From: Zygnema cylindricum
Taxonomy: Eukaryota > Streptophyta > Zygnematophyceae > Zygnematales > Zygnemataceae
DNA: 64,000 nt
Assembly: GCA_037447655.1 (NCBI GenBank)
Contig: JBBHKE010001231.1
Span: 21,325 to 85,324, forward strand
Direction of reading: 5' to 3'
Numbering within the stretch: position 1 is the first letter of the stretch; the number at the start of each line of letters is the position of its first letter. The translations under genes and the position numbers were made by a program. Below the pieces are notes generated by a model. It did not search any database and had not been told where the DNA came from. It saw nothing but the letters and a program-made list of their open reading frames with translations. Below, piece by piece: positions 37,335 through 49,767 of this stretch.

Positions 37335-38409
37335 TGAGGGAAAATAGGAGGGAAAAAGTGATTGACTCTCTACCTCTCCTCCTCCATTGGAATTTTTTTT
37401 CGCTCTCTTTATCCCTCTTTCATATCCTCTTCCTCTCTTTTTTTACCCGTCTTGTTCCCTTTCCAGTCTCTTTCCTTTTACCTTTTTTCTTCCGTTTTTC
37501 TCGTTCCCCTCCCTTTTTCTCTCCATATTTCCCCCCATCATAACGACCCCTCACGAACTTTTGGTAAGCACAGTAGTAAGTCACTACACCTTGTCTTGTC
37601 AAACAATGGCTGATTGGGCACACCGTTATGCAATGGAGGTACGTTGACAATATAAATTTATCATGGAAGATGACGATTGGTTGTTGTCCTTTAGCTTCAA
37701 AAGATCGTTGAGGGTAATCACGTAAAAATTTGAAGAATAAAAGTTTAATGACTCATTCTTTTGTTACGTTGGAGGTTTCCTATGTCATTCGCCACTAAGT
37801 TTACCGTTCAATTTTTTTGGTGAAGTTTCAAAGAGTTCGGCTCCATTAGGGCAATTCGAGGGTAAAAACAGCTAATTTTTGAAAACATAACACTATCAAA
37901 TAAAATGTCAAAATTTTAAATTTTGGGATAACAACGAACTAACGAGTATCATATTGCATTATTAATGAAAACGCTCATGCCACCGTATTTTAATGATCAA
38001 ACTTTATGTCGGAAGATGATTTTATGTAATATATCTAAGTGTATTCTTGTGTCTAAAACAAAAGTTCGCTCTTGATGTCGTGATACTTGTATACAATTAT
38101 AACTTGTTGACATTGCAAAGGTCATATTTTTCATGACATATTGGACGTTTGATTTTTGTTTACATTCTCGAGTCATGTTTATTGTTACAATGTCGAAGTC
38201 ATTGATTTTGGAACGGTGATTCAAGTCATTCGAACGAGAAACATGACTCATGATGAAACATGATTGATGACGAGTCATATCGAGTAATTTATTATTTTTG
38301 TGTGTCTTTTATCGCTCTAGCGGTTACCAAATTACGTGCGAGTATTGTCAAAAGTATTATTTTTCTTAGAGCTTTCCCGTCTACTACAAAAGTTGGCATG
38401 CTTCATTAT

Positions 38410-38485
38410 AGGGAGAGGGCGCGGGGAAAGGTAGTGGGAGAGGGAGAGGGCGAGGGAGAGGGAGAGGGAGAGGGAGAGGGAGGTG
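38410..38485 (+). repeat. GAGAGG repeat
   Basis: GGGAGAGGGAGAGGGCGAGG type. Confidence 0.9.
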
Positions 38486-39065
38486 GATTTTAAAAGTGGC
38501 CCATGAATGTAAGTGGAGGCTGGAGACCCCTACATTTTTGTTTTTGTACAGACTCGCGACGCGCAAGAGAAAACACATATTGAACTCTCCCACGTGCTAA
38601 AACGTTGAAACGGTGTAAGACTTGCGAGACGTTTTCCTATTTTTTTGAAGGTGTCATTTTAATTTAAACTCGCTCTCACGGTGGTTCGCGTTCGGGTTAG
38701 AAGTAGAGCGCGCATGAAGTGGGGTTATAAAAGGCGAAGACTTCAAGCTCAAGTACAAATCAAGTTTCATAAATGACTTAAATTGTATTTATGTTTCCAC
38801 ACTTTATTTGTATGGCAGATTGAGGTAGCATTCAATTTTGATGAGTCGACAGATAAACACCCTTCATTAGGCACGTGGAGGGAAAAAAAATCGAACACAC
38901 TAAAATTCCCAGTTTTAAATCTACAAAGACGGGCAACTGATTCACCCAAATTTATACATTTATCCAAAAAAAAAAACCAGGCGTAAATCAAGCGTAAACT
39001 AAGCGTAAGAAAATATTTTTTATATTTTTCTTTTCTTCAAGCTATTCAATTTGTTTAATCCATAG

Positions 39066-39306
39066 TTCAAATGCAGGCGTTTTATGGTAGGCCTTTGGTA
39101 GGCGCAAGTTGTGTTATGGGCTTTTCATGTGATCTTCTTAGATCGCTACTTTGATCGCTACTTTGATCAGCGACCGTCCGATGACGTTTAATTCTATATC
39201 GAACGATGTGCAACTCAACCCTGTTACTTTCTTTTTTCATTTTGCGACCAACACAATATGGGTCTTAAGGTCATATTGTATGGGCCTACTTTCACCTACT
39301 TTTGAA
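39066..39306. mobile_element. Second copy of the TTCAAAAGTAGG MITE, reversed
   Basis: TTCAAATGCAGGCG ... CCTACTTTCACCTACTTTTGAA; shares GGCCTACTTTCACC, the CATATTGTATGGG block and GTGTTATGGGCTTTT with the 14.3-kb copy in inverse order. Confidence 0.65.
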
Positions 39307-39309
39307 CTA

Positions 39310-42300
39310 AAATCAAAATGATTTTGGTTTAATCCGATCATCGCAAAATGAGCTTATTTCATTTAACGTCGTGCGAAACTCATGGGAAACGTTTGCCCTC
39401 GTGTGAATGTTAGAGTCGTTTGAACGAATCTTGCTAGTTGACGTCACAAACGTCACTTCGTATATATGGCGGTGTCGCGCAAAGTACAGTCTGGAAGTAC
39501 TGTGCTTGAGACCAAAGAAAGTCTTTAAACGACTTTTATCGTCCCAACCGTGTTTCAACAACAGCGTGTGGGAGTTATGCAAATGTCGTGTGTGGGGCAG
39601 ATGCCGGTCTTCAGCGCGGGTTTCCCACGTGTTGCAGGCCGGCAAAATCGTGCCTTTTCAGAGTAAACTAGAGCCTCACATCGTTCCACGTGTGTCCGAC
39701 AGGATTGGGCTGGAGAATCGGACGGTCATTGTTTTTTCGGCCGTCTGCGGCGTTACTGGTCAGTACCAGCTTTCTGCGAAACATCACGCCAGCCATGTAA
39801 AAATATAGTACGGATTGAATGGTCCCGCAATAGAATCTACGAGGACAATGGATAAGACAACAAGTGCTTTTGGATGCGACCAAATCGGGAAAAGACTGAC
39901 AGCTGATGACTACAAAACAGATAATGTACGGTTATCCACCGTTAATGACAACGCTTAATCTGACCGTCCGATAGACGTTAGATAATGTCGCTCGAGTTTA
40001 CAATTAAATCAGCTCGCGCGCTGATTTGGCTCTAAATTTGAAAAAAGTTACCACCAATCGCTAAGGATCGCACAAAGTATCTTTCACACGTGTCGTCAAG
40101 GTTTCGCATGTGTCAGAAATTACGGACAGAAAAAACAAAATGGCGCAAATTTCGTTAGGAGATTGTCCCTTTTGGAATCAGCCACGTCGCCTGAAGTTTT
40201 CAAGGCGCATTCTTCGAGTTCGTCTGTACTTGTCGGCAGATCTGTACTTTCAGATCTCTAATTTCACGACGTCATACTGTACGGTCTCTATTCATTGACC
40301 ACATGGAGTACACCATGTTTACAGGTGGTATTCTTGGCACGTCTACATGATAGGGTGTACGGACAGCGGTGCACACGCCGGGCAAAAAAATATTAACACT
40401 AATAGCGATACACGTGTACTGGTTGTATAGCGGCGTGCTAACTAGTACGGACGCAACGTGTTGGAACTCTGGCTAGTTGAGTCCGTACGACCGCCGCGAA
40501 CCTTTGTGTCCTGTTGCCCTACAGTACCGTTATAAATCCTCACGGCGGGTTACATATTCCGTTAGGAAATTTGTACCGCCTGCCGCTTACGGGCTTGCGC
40601 AGTGTGAAATTGTGAATGGCCGGCTAGAGTGGCGATCGTCTTTTGTTTTAACCTGCCATTGGCCAATTAGGTCTCTTCTCCATCAGGCGCCGACAGTAAT
40701 CGTACGTTTACCGGCAGTAAGATTTTGTTCACTTCTCCATCGGGTTGTGTCAGCAACGAATCTATCGCCTACGTGTTTTTTTCGATTGGATCCACGTAAG
40801 TGCGTGTTCAAACGACGAGAACAGTAAGGGCGTGTTCCCATGTGTTCAAGTAAGGGTTTTTTTCCGTCTTTTTCACAGAAAATGGGACTTCCAACGAGAA
40901 AATATTACGCCGTACGAGAAATGGGCAAAAACACAAGTACATTTTGCGTCATCTTGGAACTTGGAAGGTACGGCAATTTGGCGTTATTATCATCGCGACA
41001 CACTTCCAGCTCATCTTCACACTTGCACTGGAATCAAATCGAGATCTGATTTTAGTCAAAATACTACCCCTATTGACGAATGGAAAACCTGGATTGCATG
41101 CGTCAAACGTTTTCAATTGTTTTTTTGCGGTTGGGAGAGTACACGAAAAAAAGGTGTTTGTCCGTTTGCTTATGTTGTCCACTTGTGGGCGTCTACAAAT
41201 GTCATTTTGTAGACGTAGGCGATTGCTTATGTCGTTCACGTGTGGGCTTCAACAAATGACAGTTGGCGTGGACAATTGTCCCAGTATGTCAGGAGCTCTT
41301 TGCGGCGTACAAATGTCCGCAGTTTGTTCCGAGATCGTTGGCGTCTACAAATGTCAGCAGTTTGGGTTTCGCAAGTATTGGCGACGTGTACAGCTGCCAC
41401 ATATTCAAAATAATGAACGCGCAAGTAACAATTCACATAGGCACACTTTGAAAAGTACACCGTAAAATCAGCGCTAAATTCCAAAATAACGTTTCAAAAT
41501 ATCGGTTACATGGGAACACGCCCTAAGTTTTTTAAAAGCGCAGAATCTGAAACTCGTATCTGTAAGATAAATTTAAATTACGTGACTTTACAACGTTGTA
41601 AATTCGTGTTTTGTCGTTTCTGTCGTTTTTGTCGTTGTTTTGTCGTTCGTGTTTTGTTGTTTAAAATTTGAAGAAAGCAGGCGCCGCAAATTTCGGATGT
41701 AAATGGATGGTGAAGGAGTCGTCACGGTATATTCTTTAACAAATATTTTTTGGTGGTTTTCGTTGGATTTGATTCCCGCTTGTCCGAAGGCGCGTGGCCT
41801 ATGTCCGAAAGCGCCTGGCGTATGCCACATATAAGGCTTATCTGACATCCATCGTGGATCGTACGTGACCTTTCCACGTGTAAACGTTTTACACGTCCAG
41901 TGTCTAGCTAGTCTCTTCCCTTAGAACGTTGTTCCATTAGGCAGTCTCAGTAAACGTCAAAAATTCGTTTACCGAAGCCATCGTTCCATTGTGTCGGGTC
42001 AGTAACCGACATTTTATTTGCGTGGCGAAATTTGATTGGTTCAAGTAATAGATGAATGCGGTTCTGGAAATCTTTAAAGAATCCCTGACGGCAAATTTTG
42101 ACCACATATTTGTAACCAATGAAGGTAAAAAGTGACTCGTACGACGTACTGAATGAAATTTGTACGGGCGGACGAAACTTAAGATTTGTAAAAGCGTACG
42201 AAAATGTCAAAATGGTTAGTGGATGGCAACAGACGCGTGAAACAATATCCTCCGTCAAATATTTTCTTGCGTCTTTCGGTGGCCTCGCATCCTCCCTGGC

Positions 42301-42720
42301 GGAAGGCACATGTCATACGCGACGTGTACCCACCTGGTCGCGCGGTCGTCGTGGATATTTATTCAATTTTCCACGAGGCACGATGCTATTCGTTCAGGCG
42401 CTAAGAATTGACCCACTCCTAGTCATTTGTTGTGAACTGAAAGTATCAGACAATGGCGTATCCGATTATGCATCCGACGGTCCCGTTTACGCCCATAAAC
42501 GTGGAGAATCAAATCCCTCATTCAATAGGCTTGTTTTTCTGACATTATATATTTTTTGGTACGACAATGTACGAAAGAGTACGTCTTTCAGTAAACAACG
42601 ACATTTTTTCCCTAATGGAACCTTACCCTTAGACCCTGGATAAGATGACCGATTGCTTCGAAAAAACATAATCGAACGGTCGACGTTGTCGCCCAAAAAT
42701 TTGGAGAATCTTGACGGATC
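39310..42720. other. GC-richer repeat-derived region without recognised gene
   Basis: A MITE end at 40396-40421, a near-palindrome at 40006-40027, the PIF-type MITE, and a segment around 40660-40800 repeated inverted at 56090-56220 (GACGCCGACAG, GATGGAGAAGTG). ORFs at 39407-39808, 40477-40827 and 42119-42643 lie on such repeats. Confidence 0.4.
40828..41523. mobile_element. PIF/Harbinger (Tourist)-type MITE, 696 bp, target duplication TAA
   Basis: TIR GGGCGTGTTCCCATGT / ACATGGGAACACGCCC, flanked by TAA at 40825-40827 and 41524-41526. Inside are imperfect repeats around GTACAAATGTCCGCAGTTTG. No transposase seen. Superfamily from the GGGCxTGTT start and the 3-bp duplication. Confidence 0.82.
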
Positions 42721-42832
42721 TCCAGTATTCATGTTAGGGTGAACCTCTATCAGGCGAAAAGTGGGGTTCTGCAACTCTGGGACCTCCATTGGTACTTAGT
42801 AGGCAGCTTACCACAAGCCCCTAGGATAGCCT

Positions 42833-44006
42833 TGAAACTCTGAGACCTCCATTGGCCCTCAGAGTATGCAGATCCAAAAGAAGCTAATCTAGACAGTGCC
42901 GACTCCAAGTTAATATAAACCCAAATGACTGACCCCTTGACAGTCACAATCCCAATATAGATTCACCCCTGTGAAATAACACTTTCTGTGTGCTCAGTTC
43001 CACCACAGAATGCAAAGTTAGAATATGAGATTTGGACACATTCACCCACTTTGACTTTCCCTTATAAATGCAGCCACCCTGGCAGACAAAAACTCTGACC
43101 GACTACACCCCTGTGTAGCCTGGACTCCCCTGAGTCCGCAGCAAAAAGAATCACTGAAAATGGTCAAGTAAATTGATAGTTATGGCTGGCCAAAGTTTGC
43201 CATTTATACAAGGTGCTCTCTGGGAGAGGCAGCAATCTACCCAAAATTTTCTAAGTCCTATTCCCTCTCTAAAACTCTATCTACTGAAGTACGGCACCAA
43301 TCAAATTACTGTGTCGTACAGAAAAGTACAGGTGCCGGTGTACTTTCTGTACGGCCATTGTACGACATGGCCAAAATGTCGACACGTGTCAAATCAGGAT
43401 TAGTTCCTGTAATCTCCGGAATCCCCGTAATCCAATGTTATCATGCCACGTGTCATCTGACGTGTCAAATACCGTAAAACGCCAAAAGTACCTTTTCCGT
43501 GATCGCGGCGCCTATAGCGGCCGTCCGATCAAAACCGGCTATAATCCTAGCCGCTGAAATTCGACGCGCGGTATTTGTTTCGCTATCGAAACAAATGCGC
43601 GATATCCGTTCTGTCCGCGTACCGTACTACGCACTAATTCAAACTGTATCTATGCACTAAGTATCTATTCGCCATTAAACGAATTAATCTACATGTAACG
43701 ATTTATATATTTACCAAATCTAATATATCCTAATATGTGTCCTAGCCTAACGGTCAGAGCTAACGTCTATGTGAAATTGGCGGACGGCAGGTACCAGGAT
43801 CAATTCCTGGTTCCGGCAACTAACTTTTAGTAAATATATCTAATCCACCCCATGTCTTCTCTAATGAGCTTTAGGCAGCCATGGCTCTAGCTTTCTATCA
43901 AGCCTTCAGTGACTACAACAAGTGTGGGGGCTTGGAGAAGGGAGCTAGGGACAGACTGCCTTTTCTCTTTTTCTATAAAGACCTAGAAAATACTCAAATA
44001 TCAACA
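42833..44006 (-). mobile_element. Family I solo LTR with perfect 5-bp target duplication
   Basis: TGAAACTC...ATATCAACA on the plus strand (1,174 bp), flanked by AGCCT at 42828-42832 and 44007-44011. Closely related to the 1,162-bp LTRs of the nested element. No internal region remains, as expected after LTR-LTR recombination. It sits inside an older LTR of similar type (flanks 42722-42832 and 44007 onward). Hairpin at 43315-43353; tRNA-like module at 43741-43815. Confidence 0.92.
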
Positions 44007-44692
44007 AGCCTCAATCCCTTTATCTTTGTATGAGTATTACAAACACCTTGACTGAATACCGACTGATTAGAATTCACCCTTTAGAGAAACAGACTCCCTT
44101 GAGTCTGTTACCAAAAGAATCCTTGAATTTGCTCCCTTGAGCAGTAAATTATCAATGGTCAAAGATGAACTTTTATACAGGAGCACTCTGGGAGATAGGG
44201 GGCTACTTCTAATTCTCCTAAGTCTTAAACCCCTCTCCGATCTCTCTACCACTGAAGTACGGAGCCAATCTAATCACTGTACAGTACAGAAAGGTACTTG
44301 GCCCGGAGTACTTTCTGTACGGCTATTGTACGACATGGCCAAGAAGACGACGCCTGCCATATCCGGGTTCGACATGGTATGTCTCGAAGATGCCGCTACC
44401 CAATATCATATTGCCGCGTGTCACTTGGTGTGGCTGTGACCGCAAACCGCCGAATCGTCCATTCCGCGATGCCGGCTTCTTCCTCTGCCGTTTGATTGAT
44501 ATCGGCCTTAATTGAAGGCCGTTAAAAATACAAGTGGTATTTTCGACGTAACTCTATCGAACTATCTCTATGTGATTGTAGTCCGTTCGTCAGTTTAAAT
44601 GAAATTCTGTATTTCCATATTGTTGAGTAGCTAATGTACCCTATATTCTTCAACACAGATGCTAGGCTACATGGTAACGATACTAGGCTACT
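44007..44692 (-). repeat. Older, diverged family I-like LTR split by the solo LTR
   Basis: With 42722-42832 this forms one LTR in minus orientation. It shares GAGCAGTAAATTAT, the hairpin (44282-44322) and the TGTACGACATGGCC block with the family I LTRs. Upper boundary uncertain. Confidence 0.65.
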
Positions 44693-45235
44693 TGTTGAAA
44701 ATATTAGTTTTATATGGTATTTTCTAGGTCTAAATTTAGTACAAATAGAAGAAGGAAAAAGGCGGACAACTTGTCTCCACCTCCTCTCTCTACCCACCAT
44801 ACTTGTCGTAGTCACTGAGGGATAGAGAGGGTGGGTGAGCCATGGCTGTCCTAGCTTAAGCACGCAAGGCTAAAGAGTGACTTATGTCACTCCCAACAAA
44901 AAGTTGAGTGCGTCAGGACTCGAACCTCCAACCGGTAGAGCACGGCGTAGCCGTTAGCTCAAGCCAGTTTGTCGTAGAAGTCTGATTGGATACATTAGGA
45001 TTGATATATATTTAAACAGTGTTACAACCATGAATTCGATTAACGGAATGACAATCGAAGGAACATAGAACCAAGTATTATATTGTGCGAACATTATCTC
45101 GCACGAAAAAAAAGAATCGAACATTTGTTTTGACGACGGACATTTAATGTCGGATTTAATCCGACGGTGTATATCACTACCGAGATCGCGAAATGGTCAC
45201 TTTGGCGTTTATGGACGTGGTTTGACGTAGCGCCA
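44693..45235 (+). repeat. Family I-like LTR fragment, plus orientation
   Basis: Begins TGTTGAAAATATTAG and carries the GCCATGGCT block and an antisense tRNA-like sequence (about 44905-44965) whose minus strand has a perfect B-box GTTCGAGTC. It stops near 45235 where an opposite LTR begins. Confidence 0.6.
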
Positions 45236-45850
45236 CGCGGAGGGTGAAACTTTGAGACCTCCATAAGTCCTCAAAGTGGACAGCTTCTAAGAAGCCTCTA
45301 AGATAACCCTGACCCCTTTGTGTTTTAGCAAGAACAACTGCCACCGTGGCAGACAAAAACTCTAACCAACTTCATCATTGTGAAGGCAAGACTCCCTTGA
45401 GTCGATAGCAAAAAAAATCTTTGAATTTGCTCCCCTGAGCAGTAAGTTATGGAGGGTCAAAGTTGACCTTTTGTACAGAAGCTCCCTAGGAGAGAGGGTC
45501 CTATCTACCAATTTTTCTAAGTCCTATCTCTCTCACAAACTCTATCTACTGGTGTACGGTACCAATCATATTAGAATGTCGTACATAAAAGTATACCCGC
45601 GGTGTACTTTATGTACGGAAAATGTACGACATGGCCTTAATGTCGACACATGTCATATCCGAATTCGGTGCTGTAATCCCCGGAGATACCGCGATCCAAC
45701 GCAATTTCGCCACGTGTCATCCGATGTGGCGATGACCATAAACCGCCGAGAATCTCTTCCGGATCTCAGCTTTTTTCCCGATCGTCCGATTAAATGCATA
45801 TTTCAATCGGAGCCGTCATAAATACATGCACGGTATTTGTTTCGTAATAG
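45236..45850 (-). repeat. Family I-like LTR fragment, minus orientation
   Basis: GAAACTTTGAGACCTCC near its low end matches the LTR 3' end. Includes the hairpin at 45580-45617, in which both arms differ from family I in a compensating way, and the GAAACAAAATGCGCGG block. Truncated by the family II fragment at 45880. Confidence 0.65.
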
Positions 45851-45879
45851 AAACAAAATGCGCGGTACTTGTTTCTTGT

Positions 45880-46712
45880 TGTTGTTTTGAAAAGTTTGTT
45901 TCGTGCGTACGTGAAAGTTTGTGCGCTATGGAATTTAATATGGAGATTTGAATGGATTCATGGAGTGGGGGAGCGAACGAACGAATAGAATTTATGTGAT
46001 GTAAAAGACTCACTGAGTGGCGGGTACAAGCATTGACAAAAGGACGGCGGATCGCGAAGCGATCCGATGTGGAATAAACGAAATGATGAAACAGGCACCG
46101 CCGGTACAGCGCTGTTGCGACGCAAACAGGACAACGCAACTGCGGTTATTTTGGATGAATATGCGCCGCCGGTACGGAGCACTTGCGACGCAGACAAGGC
46201 AACGCAGCTGCGGTTACCCTGATATGATCCGCACGGATAAAACAGCTAACGCAGCTGCGAATAATATGACTAATATAGATTGTGAGTAATGATATTTACT
46301 CAGTGGTAGCTTGGTTTTTGACGTATGGAGATTGTGGAGATGTCGGTGTAAATATTATGTACAACATAGGTTTGTCTTTTTGCTAATTAATTATTAGTGT
46401 AGATTTGTTCGGTCTGACATACCTCGAACTATTCGGGTATACTTACAATAGCTTAAGTAGATGGTAGATACCGTACGGCTGGTATGCCTCCGTACATTCA
46501 GTAGTGAACTCTCTGAGTATAACTTGTAGGACTTAGAATATTTTGAGCATCGCAGTCAAGTTTATCAAAGCAATGGCAGACTGTTTTCTGCATCTTTGAC
46601 CTGTTGGTGCGATCACTCTGTTTGGTGCTTTCATGTGAAACTTTGTGGAGTTATTCTATGATATACAATCTATATGTGTGTGAAGTTTCATTGTATTCCA
46701 GTATCTCTGTAA
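45880..46712 (+). repeat. Family II LTR fragment, plus orientation
   Basis: Starts TGTTGTTTTGAAAAG like the family II LTR and shares the CAATGGCAGACTGTTTTCTG and GTGCTTTCATGTGAAACTT blocks. Similarity stops near 46712, before the LTR end. Faces element B head to head. Includes a two-copy tandem repeat at about 46099-46214 (TTGCGACGCA...GCGGTTA). Confidence 0.7.
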
Positions 46713-46781
46713 GTTACATGCCTCCGTATGGTCGGCATGCCATAGATGGTAGATGAATTCGATAACATTCATATGGGCTTA

Positions 46782-47275
46782 TCAAGCTCCATACAGTCTG
46801 GCTTGTTTAGATGNNNNNNNNNNGACCTCTAGTGCACTCTTATATTCTTTAGGTAGACTTCTCATTAACAAGATAGCTTGTTGAGCATCTGTAAAGTTTC
46901 CCCCTGCCAAATCATTTTCTGCAAATAATACTTGCAAGTCAATACAGTGTTTCTCCATACTACCTCCTACATACTTGTGTTCAACTATTTTGGTAACACT
47001 ACTGAGCCAATGATATAAAGACGTCTTTGCATACATACATTCTAAGCTCTTGCCCTTTTAAAACTTAGGTATGACATTACCAAATCCCCAGTCAAGGAGT
47101 TCTTGATAACCCTTAGACACTCATGATTTTTCCTTTTCCAGTCATTTGATGTTTCGGCCAAGGTACCGTCCACCACATCCATTAGCTCCATCATCTCGAA
47201 GTAGCTCTCAAGCGCACACTTCCAGTAGTGATATTTTGATCCATCAAATATAGGTAGCCATGGGTGTGGGCCCAT
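46782..47275 (-). pseudogene. Copia-type gag fragment of element B (family II), truncated and with a gap
   Basis: Opens at the ATG within the PBS (47275) as MGPHPWLPIFDGSKYHYWKCALESYF and continues in a second frame to MRSLPKEYKSALEV. It is then cut by the 10-N gap at 46814-46823. Below the gap unrelated sequence and an oppositely oriented LTR fragment follow, so only the N-terminal half remains. Confidence 0.78.
46814..46823. other. Assembly gap (10 N)
   Basis: Run of N inside the element B gag fragment. Confidence 0.99.
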
Positions 47276-47279
47276 AACC

Positions 47280-48284
47280 TGTTGTCCATAGCCTATTTCA
47301 GCCATGGATTACCCTCGGAACCACCACAGACTACCCCTCAAACAGCTGTATTTCAGCCACAAGGATTACTTCACCATAAATAAAATCCCCTCAAACTGCA
47401 CCAATAGGCAGTATTCTCTAGACACTGTAAGCTCCCAAAGTTAGAGCCAAATTCACCAAGGAATCTAGAAGATATAAGCTCCAGATTTTCATAAAAACAG
47501 TTGACAGCTTCACAAACTAACCGATTAGACTTCTCACAGAATCTTAAAGAGATAACAGAATAGAATGAAACTGGACACACGTCTAGATTCTATATCATAG
47601 AATAACTTCACAAAGTTTCACATGAAAACACCAAACAAGGTGATCACACCAACAGGTCAAAGATGCAGAAAACAGTTTGCCATTGCTTTGATAAACTTGA
47701 CTATGATTGATGAGAATAACTAATTCCTATGATTTATACACTCAGGCTCACTACTGATTATACGGAGGGATACCAGCCGTACACTAAATACAAGCTACCT
47801 CTATTAATGTTAGTATACCAAAATACTTCTTTGTATTGTCAGAATGAGTAAATTTACACTAATAACTAATACACATAAAGACAAACCATTGTTGTTTCAA
47901 ATATTTACAAGTACACGCAATCTAAAAAAATCGTATTTTGAGTCACTCAATGAACGGATGTCATGTCATCCAAATCAACCGTACCGTAATCGTGTCCTTT
48001 GAAATAAATCCGGCGTTTCACATAAAAGGTACACATCATTTGCGATATATGTCGCCTGTCGCATTGGATTCCGTACGGCTGGCGTATTCTTTTAAAATAT
48101 TTCGAATACTAATCGTCGGATCGCTTCACGATCATCCGTCCATTTCCTAGCGCATTCCACGCCACTCAATTAGTCCATGAATTTTATTGGTACACTTAAT
48201 TCCCCGAAATTATGTACGCCTCATACCGTATTATCAAGGCTACATTAAAATGGATGTGTACGAAATTAAGTCTTTAAAACAACA
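47280..48284 (-). repeat. Family II LTR, intact 1,005 bp
   Basis: Starts TGTTGTTTTAAAGAC and ends GGACAACA. It has a polypurine tract upstream and a PBS plus gag downstream, so it acts as 3' LTR of element A and 5' LTR of element B. Confidence 0.9.
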
Positions 48285-48296
48285 TTCCCCCAAAGA
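48285..48296 (-). promoter_or_regulatory. Polypurine tract of element A
   Basis: The minus strand reads CTTTGGGGGAA directly before the 3' LTR start TGTTG at 48284, the expected plus-strand primer site. Confidence 0.75.
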
Positions 48297-48529
48297 CTTG
48301 ATTTCGTTCATCTCTGAGTCAACCCTTTTTATATTTCACTACAATAAATAAAATGCCGTACACTTTCACAAATATCAAATTGAAACTTAACATTGTACTG
48401 AATAAGTATGCATGAAACACAATGTACACAAAAATAAATATTCGAAATACCAACACTCCCCTGAATATTTAGTTGCGTGCACCTGGAATAGAATAAACAA
48501 CGTGTAAGTGTCATACGTCACCACTCCTT

Positions 48530-48730
48530 TCGCTGAGCTGCTATGCTGTGTTGTTGCTTCGCGACGCGAACTTCTTCTGATGATTCTCCATTGCTTTCCC
48601 TGCGCAGCTATGCTGCGTCGCTACTTCGCGACGCGAATTTCTTCCGATGATTCTCTATTGCTTTTACTGCGCTGCTATGCTGCTTCGCGACGCGAACTTC
48701 TTCCGATGATTCTCCACTGCTTTCGCTGCG
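48530..48730 (-). repeat. Three tandem ~66-70-bp units inside element A
   Basis: The unit reads, on the plus strand, GCTGCTATGCTGCTTCGCGA, then CGCGAACTTCTTC and CGATGATTCTC. It occurs three times with small changes between 48530 and 48730, GC-richer than its surroundings. It lies 3' of gag in an untranslated or decayed part of the element. Confidence 0.75.
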
Positions 48731-49767
48731 CTCTGCCATGTCTCCCAAAATTTTCCTTCCTGAACAAGCCATTGCTTCCGCCACCTCCTTCGTCTTCAAA
48801 AATACATAAATAAAACTTTTTGTTTCTTTTCAACTAACTCAACAAGGAAGAACACCAAATCTAAAATCCTACCAAAAATATCGAATGTCAAAAGAAGTTG
48901 TCTTTATAAGTCATGCCTCTAATAGAAGCTTTTTGAAAATTACGATTTCTCTAAATTCACGTTCTCCAAAAATGTCCTCCAGAAAATCATTTCTCCCGCT
49001 CTCTTCTCTTGATCACTCTCTGAGCATGTTTTCTTGCACCCTTGATCCTTTAAATATTGCATCTTCTCTTTGTTTTCTTCATGATCTTTTGTCTCTTTTG
49101 AAAGTTTACATTTCTGTCACAATTTTCTACTCGTTTAATGTCAATAATACTAATTTTCTGTTTTACCTTTATGTTTTTCTCCATAGATTTGCTACTCCCA
49201 TTAACTTCATTCATCTAAAAAATTTTAATTTTGATTCTTTTTCTTTTCAGCTGCACTTTTTTCTTACTAATTTCCTTTCATATATTTCTAAGTTTTGCAT
49301 TTCTATTACATTTTTCACTCCCACAAACTTCTTTTCTCACTCCAATTTTCTGAACAAATTTTCTTTGTTCTTCTCCTAGTTCACCAATTTGCACATCCAC
49401 CTTATTTCTAGTTTTTGCTTTTAAGTGTCCATCTCTTCCTTCAACTCCTCTTACTTCAGTGAACAAACTCTCTTGTAAGTAATTTTCACTCACCGATTTG
49501 TCATCTGATAAGGTCACAAAAATCGTGTCCTTCTCTTTTGTCCTTCACCACACTATCTTTGGTGCCATAACTCCTTACACCTGTTTCCACATTGTACACC
49601 TCATTCCTAATTCCAATTTTTTTCATATCTTCTCCGGTCCTTCTGTAAAAACTGGGTTAAATTTATTAGTCTTTATGTTTAAGTATTTTCCGGCTTCCAC
49701 TTACAAATGACCTTTACTTCCTCTATTTTTTCTTACTTAAATAAACTCTTCCTCCTGTAACTTTTTG

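Noticed and set aside
43173-43403. ORF repeated three times (43173-43403, 51974-52213, 55179-55403) as a conserved gene
   Set aside because: It lies antisense within the family I LTR; the repetition comes from LTR copies, with no protein-like features.
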